Assembly (NCBI GenBank): GCA_039029275.1
Contig: JBCCGL010000012.1
Coordinates: forward strand, 62,001-126,000
Source: JBCCGL01 sp039029275
GTDB taxonomy: Bacteria > Pseudomonadota > Gammaproteobacteria > JBCCGL01
Direction: 5' to 3'
DNA: 64,000 bases
The position numbers were made by a program, and so were the translations under genes. This document shows, piece by piece, positions 1 to 7,353 of this stretch. Every line of letters starts with the position of its first letter. Positions within the stretch are counted from its first letter, which is position 1. The notes under the pieces were generated by a model, which saw nothing but the letters and a program-made list of their open reading frames with translations, was not told where the DNA came from and ran no database searches.

Positions 1-441
1 CTCGTTGATGACAACGATGCCGAACGTGCGCGCGTCACCGAACTGCTTGAACAAGTCGGGTTATCAGCATCGGACGCGAAGCGGTTTCCGCACGAATTCT
101 CTGGCGGCCAGCGACAGCGAATATCGATTGCGCGGTCACTTGCGTCAAAACCGGATTTTATCGTGTGCGATGAACCCACCTCGGCGCTCGATGTTTCGGT
201 CCAGGCACAGGTGCTCAACCTGCTCAAAGAACTGCAGCAGGAACTGGGATTAACGTATCTCTTTATCACGCACGACCTTGCGGTGGTGCGCGTGATGGCA
301 CACAATATCGGCGTTTTAAAATCAGGAAAACTGGTCGAGGAACAAGCGACCGAAGCGCTGATCGAATCACCACAGTCCGATTACACGCAGATGTTGATTC
401 GCTCAGCTCCGCGCATCAGGCGCAAGGAGCCACTTACTTAG
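1..441 (+). CDS. ABC transporter ATP-binding protein, oligopeptide/dipeptide type (C-terminal part)
   Basis: The gene enters from the left edge, so the Walker A half is missing. About 146 residues remain. The ABC signature (FSGGQRQR), Walker B (FIVCDEPTSALD) and the H-loop (ITHDLAVV) are all visible. The SALDVSVQAQVLNLL stretch and the tail around ESPQSDYTQML are typical of the DppD/DppF and OppD/OppF ATPases, which power import of peptides, opines or similar small solutes. The partner permeases and binding protein would lie to the left, outside the window. Its stop is 20 bp before the Rieske gene on the same strand, so it could supply that enzyme with substrate. The substrate itself cannot be read from the ATPase. 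Confidence 0.93.
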   Translation, partial: LVDDNDAERARVTELLEQVGLSASDAKRFPHEFSGGQRQRISIARSLASKPDFIVCDEPTSALDVSVQAQVLNLLKELQQELGLTYLFITHDLAVVRVMAHNIGVLKSGKLVEEQATEALIESPQSDYTQMLIRSAPRIRRKEPLT

Positions 442-461
442 CGTGCAAGGGGGCGGCAAAA

Positions 462-1634
462 TTGGACGATATAACTTATAAAACCCCGTTCGAATCGCTG
501 CTAAGATCGCTCGAAAAAACAGCGAATTCACCGTTTGAAACAGCCCGGCCGATACCGTCGGCGGTAAACCATTCGTCTGATTTTCTTGCGCTCGAAAAAA
601 AGCGCATATTTTCGCGCGAGTGGGTTTGCGTTGGTCGCACGGATGAGATTCCCGAACATGGCGACTACCTGACCCATACCATTGCAGACACGCCAACAAT
701 TGTTATACGCCAGCAAGACGGCAATATCGGTGCTTTCGTCAACGCGTGTGCGCATCGATTCGCGTGTCTTATGCCGCAATCAAAAGGACGCGCCAAACAT
801 CTTACCTGTCGATATCACGGTTGGACTTACAACGCGTCTGGACAACTCTTGCGCGCGCCCTACATGGAAATGAAAGACGGCTTCGATATCTCGGAACACG
901 AACTGCGCGCGCTGCACTGTGATGTGTGGCAAGGGTTTGTTTACGTTTCGCTCGCAGATAAACCCGCAACAAAGTTAAACGATGTGCTCAAGCCATTTAC
1001 CGACAACGTTGTCGGGCGGTTTGATATGGCGTGCTACAAAACCGTCATGCGTGAAAGTATGCAATGGAACGCCAACTGGAAGAATCTAATCGAAAATTTT
1101 ACTGAGAGCTATCACGTACCCATCGCTCACGGTAAAACATTCGCCGGGCATAAAAAACCTCTCACCGACTACGCGTGCGGGGAAGACAGCGATTATTACG
1201 GCTATCACTATGCACCGCAGCCCAGTGACACTGGCCCCGGTGCAGCGCATGCAAAGAACACGCGCCTTGAAGGTGAATGGCGCAGGATGATGGTCGATTT
1301 TTGTGTTTTTCCCTGTCATCTGGTGACACTGATGCCTGATTACCTCTGGTACATCAGCGTGCAGCCCGACGGCGTGAACAAAATGAATGCCACGTGGGGT
1401 GTGGCTGTTCCTCCTGAAAATCTGAACGATGTTGACGAGGCGGATTACGATCAGTGGTTGGCAGACTTTCGCCGATACATGGATGTTGCAAATGATGAAG
1501 ACAAACCGCTGGTCGAAGCGTTGTTCAAGGGGACTCAGTCGCCGCTTTTGCCAAGGGGCGTTTACCACCCGATCGAACGAAATCTCTGGCAGTTTGTGCG
1601 CTATTTGAATCGCGTATGTAATGGGCCTGGATAA
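462..1634 (+). CDS. Rieske [2Fe-2S] non-haem iron oxygenase, alpha subunit
   Basis: A 390-residue ring-hydroxylating-type oxygenase subunit. The Rieske cluster ligands are C96, H98, C116 and H119 (CAHR and CRYHGW). The mononuclear iron site is E215-x2-H218-x4-H223 (ESYHVPIAH), with a likely third ligand in the NDEDKPLVE segment near the C-terminus. Most family members have Asp where E215 stands; from memory, Glu is found in carnitine/betaine oxygenases such as CntA and GbcA. That supports a quaternary-amine N-demethylase or similar, but substrate is inferred. The start is a TTG preceded at good distance by a G-rich ribosome site (AAGGGGG). No reductase gene is adjacent; it may lie outside the window. 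Confidence 0.88.
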   Translation: MDDITYKTPFESLLRSLEKTANSPFETARPIPSAVNHSSDFLALEKKRIFSREWVCVGRTDEIPEHGDYLTHTIADTPTIVIRQQDGNIGAFVNACAHRFACLMPQSKGRAKHLTCRYHGWTYNASGQLLRAPYMEMKDGFDISEHELRALHCDVWQGFVYVSLADKPATKLNDVLKPFTDNVVGRFDMACYKTVMRESMQWNANWKNLIENFTESYHVPIAHGKTFAGHKKPLTDYACGEDSDYYGYHYAPQPSDTGPGAAHAKNTRLEGEWRRMMVDFCVFPCHLVTLMPDYLWYISVQPDGVNKMNATWGVAVPPENLNDVDEADYDQWLADFRRYMDVANDEDKPLVEALFKGTQSPLLPRGVYHPIERNLWQFVRYLNRVCNGPG

Positions 1635-1666
1635 ATGGGCAGGGATAAATGGATCTGGATAAACGG

Positions 1667-2524
1667 CTAAATCCAGTCGTACTGCACGACGCGTTCGCTT
1701 TCGTTTAAATCTTTTAGCGAGCGCCCGTAAAATAAATTCAGGTAGTTATCTGTTCCGGTTTTAGCGGGCACCTGCTCAAACGACAAAATTGCCATAATCC
1801 GCCGACTCCCTTTAGCGACCGGCGCAGCACGGTGCAGGTTGTACTTGCCTCGAAACAGCGTCAGAGTCCCGGGCTCGACAGGTAACGACACAACGTTGTC
1901 GCGATTACCTTTGAAAACATCCGAAACTCCGTCGTAGTCGTCTTCACGATCGGGAAAGCGCAGGCCCGAAACATACTCAAACGCGCCGCCGGCTTCGGGT
2001 TTTTCCAGCATGATGGTGACGATGTAGTCGATACCGTCAAAATGCCAGTCTTGAAGTTCACCTTCCTCTGCGATTGTAAGAATGCAACTGGATAAAGGAC
2101 ACGCGGATGGGAAGGTGCTCTGCTGCATCACCGATCCGATGAATTCGGACATTCCTTGCCATGCGTGCAACACGCGCGCGGGGTTTTCTTTAGACTGCAA
2201 ATCTCGAGCAAGAAACCGGATTCGTGTCAGGGATTTGAAATGGCGGGGATGATCCGGCGGCAACGACTCCAGCGGGATCGCGAGCGTGTCATCATTCACA
2301 TCGTTATAGGCAAAATTGTGATCGACCTGCCACGCAGAGCCGAGCTTGCCCAAGCCGTCAGACTTCGTCCTGGCAATTGCCCCTTCGGTGACAAACCCCG
2401 GCAACAAGCACGAGTCGGACTCGTCCAGTTGATCGCGACACGCCTTTACCAATTCCTGCCCTCGAGTGGACGTCAAGTCGTCAAGCGGGTAGCGCGCAAG
2501 GTCAATTATTTCACCGATATGCAT
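1667..2524 (-). CDS. 2-oxoglutarate/Fe(II)-dependent oxygenase (ArpA/BesD-like)
   Basis: A 285-residue protein with the facial triad H161-x-D163 (DWHFDG) and H231 (YNLHRAAPV), then R241 as the likely 2-oxoglutarate salt-bridge residue. The layout, including the EGG/AGG-AFEY turn and the C-terminal LFYGR segment, recalls ArpA/BesD-type oxygenases acting on free amino acids. The Asp in HxD (not Gly) argues for hydroxylation rather than halogenation. I chose the ATG at 2524; a TTG two codons upstream is possible, and the frame is closed by a stop just beyond. It is divergent from the EamA transporter gene with about 50 bp between them, so product and exporter may be linked. Family assignment beyond Fe/2OG oxygenase is inference. 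Confidence 0.82.
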   Translation of the reverse strand: MHIGEIIDLARYPLDDLTSTRGQELVKACRDQLDESDSCLLPGFVTEGAIARTKSDGLGKLGSAWQVDHNFAYNDVNDDTLAIPLESLPPDHPRHFKSLTRIRFLARDLQSKENPARVLHAWQGMSEFIGSVMQQSTFPSACPLSSCILTIAEEGELQDWHFDGIDYIVTIMLEKPEAGGAFEYVSGLRFPDREDDYDGVSDVFKGNRDNVVSLPVEPGTLTLFRGKYNLHRAAPVAKGSRRIMAILSFEQVPAKTGTDNYLNLFYGRSLKDLNESERVVQYDWI

Positions 2525-2542
2525 GGGCAAAGTATGTCATAG

Positions 2543-2565
2543 TTACGCCGCCATATCGCCCTCCT
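2543..2565 (-). promoter_or_regulatory. Perfect Shine-Dalgarno with a three-codon upstream ORF ahead of the Fe/2OG oxygenase
   Basis: On the minus strand AGGAGG (2565-2560) is followed after 5 nt by ATG GCG GCG TAA (2554-2543). The oxygenase start lies 18 nt further on and has no good ribosome site of its own. The oxygenase frame is closed at 2539-2537 by a TGA, so the strong site cannot feed it directly. A minimal uORF that couples translation, or a frameshift between this start and the gene, are both possible. Confidence 0.4.
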
Positions 2566-2576
2566 GTTTCTGAGGC

Positions 2577-3512
2577 GTGTTACAACTTCTGAGACACATC
2601 TTGTTGCATTGGTTCCATCGCCTGCCGAATAACACAAAGGGCATTATTTTTTTGATGCTCGCATCGCTGATTTTCTCGATCATGGCTTTGCTGATCAAGA
2701 TCCTCGGACAACGAATCCATATCACGCAAATTCTATTTGTGCGTCAAATCGGGATGATATTGATGATCAGTCCGGCTATTTTGCGAAACTTTCCGGGGTC
2801 GCTGCGAACCACGCGCCCCGGACTGCAGGCAGCGCGAATTGCGTTTTCTCTGGTTGCAATGCTGTGCAGTTTCACCGCGATAATCTATATGCCATTGGCG
2901 GATGCGACTGCATTATTTTTTGCTAAAAGTTTTTTTGTCACTATTTTTGCTGTTTGGTTTTTATCAGAAGTCGTTGGAGTCTATCGTTGGAGCGCTGTTT
3001 TTGTCGGATTTGCGGGCGTCCTGATTGTACTGCAACCGGGTACGGATAATTTCTCGATTTTCGGTGTGCTCTCTTTAATCGGTGCGGCGGGTGCAGGTGC
3101 GGTGATGATTTTGTTGAGGATTCTCACACGAACGGACAGCCCGGAAACAATCATGACCTATGGCTCACTCGGCGTCGGTGCGGTCATGCTGATCCCAGGG
3201 ATTTATTTTTGGCAAGAACTAAACCGAACAGAATATGCGCTGATTGCGCTTGTCACTGTGGTGTCCTTTTACGGGCAAAAGCTCAACATCCATGCCTACA
3301 AAAATGGCGAAGCATCAATGCTGGCATCGCTCGATTATCTGCGTCTAATCTGGGCAACGTTTTTTGGGTTTCTGTTTTTTAACCAGCTGCCCGGGATATG
3401 GACGTGGGTTGGTGCAGCGATTGTCATCGCCTCGGCAATTTTTATGATTTACCGAGAGGCTATACGAAAGCAACAGCTCGCATCCTCGACACACCAGAGT
3501 GAGGTGCACTAG
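2577..3512 (+). CDS. EamA/DMT-family transporter (first of pair)
   Basis: A 311-residue membrane protein with about ten hydrophobic segments arranged as two EamA repeats. The first repeat carries the typical ADATALFFAKSFFVTIFA stretch and PGTDNF after VGFAGVLIVLQ. Such proteins usually export or import metabolites such as amino acids; the substrate is unknown. The annotated GTG start is poor (a GAGG almost touches it), and TTG codons near 2604 or the ATG at about 2654 are alternatives, so the N-terminus is uncertain. Its TAG overlaps the GTG of the next transporter gene by one base, which indicates translational coupling and possibly a heteromeric pair. Confidence 0.88.
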   Translation: MLQLLRHILLHWFHRLPNNTKGIIFLMLASLIFSIMALLIKILGQRIHITQILFVRQIGMILMISPAILRNFPGSLRTTRPGLQAARIAFSLVAMLCSFTAIIYMPLADATALFFAKSFFVTIFAVWFLSEVVGVYRWSAVFVGFAGVLIVLQPGTDNFSIFGVLSLIGAAGAGAVMILLRILTRTDSPETIMTYGSLGVGAVMLIPGIYFWQELNRTEYALIALVTVVSFYGQKLNIHAYKNGEASMLASLDYLRLIWATFFGFLFFNQLPGIWTWVGAAIVIASAIFMIYREAIRKQQLASSTHQSEVH

Positions 3513-4405
3513 TGGCTCTTTCGCGCACAACGCAAAGTGTGTTGCTGATATTGTTTTCTGTCGCGCTGCTGGCAGCGCTGTCGCTTATGGGAAAGATGCT
3601 TGGTACCGACGTACTGGGGGACCCACTGCACCCAATGCAGGTGTCAGGCGCGCGCTTTACAGTCGCATTAATGTGCCTGCTCCTTGTCGTGCGTTTTAAC
3701 CCCGTTCAGTTCAACGACACACCCTGGCGTTTACATATTAAACGCAGTATTGCCGGGTGGTGCGGGGTCACTTGTTTATTTGCGGCCGTCACCGTGATGC
3801 CTCTGGCCGATGCCAACGCAGTCAGCTTTTTGAGCGTGATCGTGGCGATGGGTTTGTCGATGATCATGCTGCGCGAACGCACAGGCCCGTATCGATGGGC
3901 GGCAGCCGTCATCGCGCTTTTAGGTGCACTGATTATTACGCGACCGGGTACGACAGCGTTTCAGCCCGCCGCGTTAATCGCCGTCGCCGCCGCAGTGTTT
4001 ATTGGTTTTGAAATGATCTTTATCAAGCAGCTAAGCGGGCGCGAAGCCCCGATGCGGATCTTGTTGATCAACAACACAATTGGCACGTCTATCTCCATCA
4101 TCGCCGTAAGTTTTGTGTGGCAGACACCGTCGCCACAGCAATGGTTGTTCATGTGTTTGATCGGATCGCTGATGCTCGGTGTGCAGTACACCAACATACT
4201 CGCGATGCAACGCAGCGATGCAAGCTTTATCGCACCTTTCTGGTACGCGACACCCGCCTTCGCCGCGCTCTATGACTTTTTGGTATTTGCCGAGGTTCTG
4301 TCGCTAAGCAGCATGATCGGAATTTCATTGATTATCGCTGGCGGAGTGGTGATTTCGTGGCGCGAGGGGCTGGCCAAAAAACGTATGGAAACGGAAAGCG
4401 GGTAG
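3512..4405 (+). CDS. EamA/DMT-family transporter (second of pair)
   Basis: A 297-residue paralogue of the preceding transporter with the same two-repeat, roughly ten-helix layout. The ADANAVSFLSVIVAMGLSMIML segment matches the ADAT segment of its neighbour, and RPGT follows the next helix. The GTG start shares one base with the upstream TAG and has a GAGG ribosome site 7 nt before it. The pair ends 28 bp before the convergent ABM-domain gene. The close pairing with an Fe/2OG oxygenase and methylated-amine genes suggests transport of a related small molecule, but nothing in the sequence fixes substrate or direction. Confidence 0.88.
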   Translation: MALSRTTQSVLLILFSVALLAALSLMGKMLGTDVLGDPLHPMQVSGARFTVALMCLLLVVRFNPVQFNDTPWRLHIKRSIAGWCGVTCLFAAVTVMPLADANAVSFLSVIVAMGLSMIMLRERTGPYRWAAAVIALLGALIITRPGTTAFQPAALIAVAAAVFIGFEMIFIKQLSGREAPMRILLINNTIGTSISIIAVSFVWQTPSPQQWLFMCLIGSLMLGVQYTNILAMQRSDASFIAPFWYATPAFAALYDFLVFAEVLSLSSMIGISLIIAGGVVISWREGLAKKRMETESG

Positions 4406-4433
4406 CAATTGACATCCGCGCCGACAAATCGGC

Positions 4434-4742
4434 TTACGAAGATGCGGAAATAATAATGCTGTACTGCTCCAGGCCGCCGCCTTCATCAAACGCTTCTTTG
4501 GGCATCGGATTCGCATGAGCGACTTTAAAGTCATCGCTGCGCACCCAGCTTTGGAACGCCTTCTCATCTTGCCAGTATGTGAGCACGACGTATGGCGTTT
4601 TCTTCGAGCGGGGCTGCAGAATCTCCATTCGCTCGAATCCGGGTTGTTTGTCTATTTCGCCCGCACGTTTTTTAAACCGCTGTTCGAATTCGTCCCGAAA
4701 AGCGTCTTTGACGAAAACACGGTTGGCGACAACGTATGACAT
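4434..4742 (-). CDS. ABM-domain (antibiotic biosynthesis monooxygenase-like) protein
   Basis: A 102-residue single-domain protein of the dimeric alpha/beta ABM fold: the first strand YVVANRVFVK, the FEQRFKKRAG helix, PGFERMEIL, then YVVLTYWQDEKAFQSWVRSDDF. This is the layout of HmoA/IsdG-like and ABM monooxygenases. The W-x-SDDF-x3-H segment (H near residue 74) recalls haem-degrading members. It is the last gene of the mttB-like/dehydrogenase operon, starting 35 bp after the dehydrogenase stop, so it could act on an amine or aldehyde product or protect against oxidant. The exact activity is not determinable. Confidence 0.78.
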   Translation of the reverse strand: MSYVVANRVFVKDAFRDEFEQRFKKRAGEIDKQPGFERMEILQPRSKKTPYVVLTYWQDEKAFQSWVRSDDFKVAHANPMPKEAFDEGGGLEQYSIIISASS

Positions 4743-4777
4743 CGGGTTAATTTCCGTCGAAAAGGTAACCGCCGCGA

Positions 4778-7342
4778 TTAGCTACGCGGCAGTTTGTTTT
4801 CGGGATCGTAGATGGACTTGTAACCAACGCCAGCGACCGTCATGGTCAGTATTTCACCCATATAGTCGATTTGAAATGCGCGACCCTCTTCGCACAAATC
4901 GTTGGGCAGATAGCCTAGCCCAATATTTTTACCAATGGTCGGTCCGTAAGCGATGCTGGTGAGGAAGGACCGACGCCCATGCGAGTCGACCGGCACTTCG
5001 CCGCTGGCCGGATCGATCAACGGACACTGTCCGACTGGGTAGCGCGCGATACCGTTTGAATCGACGTTGTCATCCATAACGAATGTACACAGGTAGGCCG
5101 CCTGCTTTTCCAGCTCACGTTGTTTAACGTACGGCTCCTTGCCGTAGAAGTCCGCCTCTTTCACTTTCGGTCGCGCGAGACCCGCCTCGTACAGGTTGTA
5201 CTCGGTTAGCAGGTCGGCGTTTTGCAGGCGCAGGCTTTTTTCCATGCGGCGGCTGTTGGCGTAGGTTTCAACACCCACTGGCGTCGCTCCCTGAGCGAAT
5301 ACGAGATCCCAGAGCGAGATGCCATAGCTGAAGTCGACGTGCAGTTCCCAGCCCTGCTCACCCACATAGGAAATTCGAAATGCCTCGACCGGAATGCCCT
5401 GAAGCGTGAGTTTTTTAGTAGATGCAAACGGGAAATTGGCATCGTCCAGTTCTTCCGGATTGTCTGCAATTGCCTGCAGAATCTTACGCGCGTTTGGTCC
5501 CCACACGCCAAGGCAGGCCATGTGGTCAGAACGATCATCAATGTAGACCTTCCAGTTATTGTTCTCGGCCATGCGCTTCAGCCAGATGTAATCGCGATGC
5601 CCCGCGTCGGCGCCGTCGATCACGCGGTATCGATCTTCGGCCATTCGGATCACGGTGAGATCCGCACGTACGCCGCCGCGCTTGTCGAGGAAGTGCGTGT
5701 AAACACCCTTGCCAATAGCGGTGTCGCCGCCAACTTTGGCGACGCAGGTGTATTCCATCAGTGCCTCGGCGTCCGGTCCGCAGATATCGTAAACCGCGAA
5801 GTGCGACAGATTGATCATGCCCGCGTTTTCGGACATCGCCAGTTGCTCTGCGTTAGACACGCGCCAGAAGTGACGGTTGTCCCACTCGTGCTCTCGCACC
5901 GGGACCCGGTCAGCGTATTTTTCCAGCAGGTGTTCGTTGCTCGCGTAACCGTGCGCTCGCTCCCAGCCCGCCAACTCCATAAAGTAGCCGCCGAGTTCGT
6001 TTTCGCGCGCCCAGAATGCGCTGCGGCGCAGGTTGCGGCCCTTGGTGTAAGGCTCACGCGGGTGCACCGCCGGGTTATAAATTTTGAAGGCCGACTCGTA
6101 GCAGCGGTCGTAAATGTACGACTCGGTTTTCTGGATCGGGTAGTGACGCGCGGTGTCGATGCCGTTGATGTCCATGTCGGCAACGCCATCGGTCATCAGG
6201 TCAACCAGTACCTTGCCGATGCCGGGGCCGTCTTTTACCCAAACCGCTTCGGCGTACCACAGGCCGCGCGTGTTGACGGATTCACCCACGGACGGACCGC
6301 CGTCTGTAGTCACCTGCAACAGACCGTTGAAGGAGTGTTTTTCGTTGTACCCGAGTTCGGCCAGAATCGGCATCACTTCCATCGCGCGTTCCATCGGTTC
6401 CATTACGTGCTCAATTTCGAGGTCGCGCTGTGACGGCGACCACGCCGACTCGCCCGCCTCCAGCAAATCGCGCGGATGACACAGGCGCGGATCATTTTCT
6501 TCGTAGTAGCCGAACTCGATCTGGCCGCCCTCCGGCGTCTTTGGGTCGCCCGTATCGCGCATGTAGGCCGAGTTGCCCTGATCGCGAAGCAGCGGATAGC
6601 CGATGTCTTTTCCGGTGCCGGCGAATTCTTCATAGGGACCAAAAAACGTAAGCGGGTGATCGACGGGCATGATCGGCAAATCTTCGCCAGCCATATTGGC
6701 GATCAAGCGGCCCCACAAACCTGCACAAACGACAACGTGATCGGCGGCGATATATCCACGCGAGGTTTCGACGCCGACGATGCGGCTGTCCTGAATATCC
6801 AGCCCCGTCGCCGCGGTATTGGGAAAGGATTGCGCTTTGCCAGTGGCCACCGCGTTCTCAACCAGAATACCGGTCACGGTTTGTGAGCGCGGCGTGACCA
6901 GACCGGCGTCCGGGTCCCACATTGCTCCGGCGATGGCATCTTCATTCAGCAGGGGGTGAATTTCAGCCGCTTTGGCAGCCGAGACCATTTCGACGTTGGT
7001 ACCAAACGCTTTGCCCGACGCGACCTTGCGCTTAAGTTCAAGCATGCGACCTTCGTCGCCATTGCGCGCAACTTCAAGCCCGCCGACTTTAGCGTAGTGA
7101 CCCATATTCTCGTAGAAGTCGATGCTGTAACGCGTGGTGTAGCACACGAAATTGCTGTGATCGGTGGCGTAACAAAAATCGGAGGCGTGTGACGTCGAAC
7201 CGATGTCGGTCGGGATCGCGCTCTTATCGATACCGACGATGTTTTCCCAACCGCGTTCGATCAGGTGGTGAAGAACGGATGCGCCGACGATACCGCCCTG
7301 CCCGATGATGACAACTTTAGCTTTTTCAGGGAATTTGGCCAT
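4778..7342 (-). CDS. FAD-dependent dehydrogenase/GcvT fusion (dimethylglycine or sarcosine dehydrogenase-like)
   Basis: An 854-residue two-part enzyme. Residues about 1-385 form a DAO-type FAD domain opening with VVIIGQGG. The His of STSHASDF sits where dimethylglycine dehydrogenases attach FAD covalently. A linker of about 60 residues follows, then a GcvT/aminomethyltransferase-like region (about 450-850) with SYVGEQGWELHV in the folate-binding part. Relatives oxidise N-methyl groups and hand the carbon to tetrahydrofolate. I chose the ATG at 7342 (MAKFPEKAKVV) with AAGG about ten bases upstream, because the open frame before it runs back into the mttB-like gene. It follows that gene by 11 bp, so they are one operon. 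The substrate is inferred. Confidence 0.88.
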   Translation of the reverse strand: MAKFPEKAKVVIIGQGGIVGASVLHHLIERGWENIVGIDKSAIPTDIGSTSHASDFCYATDHSNFVCYTTRYSIDFYENMGHYAKVGGLEVARNGDEGRMLELKRKVASGKAFGTNVEMVSAAKAAEIHPLLNEDAIAGAMWDPDAGLVTPRSQTVTGILVENAVATGKAQSFPNTAATGLDIQDSRIVGVETSRGYIAADHVVVCAGLWGRLIANMAGEDLPIMPVDHPLTFFGPYEEFAGTGKDIGYPLLRDQGNSAYMRDTGDPKTPEGGQIEFGYYEENDPRLCHPRDLLEAGESAWSPSQRDLEIEHVMEPMERAMEVMPILAELGYNEKHSFNGLLQVTTDGGPSVGESVNTRGLWYAEAVWVKDGPGIGKVLVDLMTDGVADMDINGIDTARHYPIQKTESYIYDRCYESAFKIYNPAVHPREPYTKGRNLRRSAFWARENELGGYFMELAGWERAHGYASNEHLLEKYADRVPVREHEWDNRHFWRVSNAEQLAMSENAGMINLSHFAVYDICGPDAEALMEYTCVAKVGGDTAIGKGVYTHFLDKRGGVRADLTVIRMAEDRYRVIDGADAGHRDYIWLKRMAENNNWKVYIDDRSDHMACLGVWGPNARKILQAIADNPEELDDANFPFASTKKLTLQGIPVEAFRISYVGEQGWELHVDFSYGISLWDLVFAQGATPVGVETYANSRRMEKSLRLQNADLLTEYNLYEAGLARPKVKEADFYGKEPYVKQRELEKQAAYLCTFVMDDNVDSNGIARYPVGQCPLIDPASGEVPVDSHGRRSFLTSIAYGPTIGKNIGLGYLPNDLCEEGRAFQIDYMGEILTMTVAGVGYKSIYDPENKLPRS

Positions 7343-7353
7343 GAGTCTTGCCT

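Noticed and set aside
5222..6433. A 403-codon open frame on the plus strand inside the dehydrogenase/GcvT gene
   Set aside because: It is antisense to a well-supported 854-residue enzyme. High GC at third positions opens long antisense frames here, and the product has no recognisable motif.
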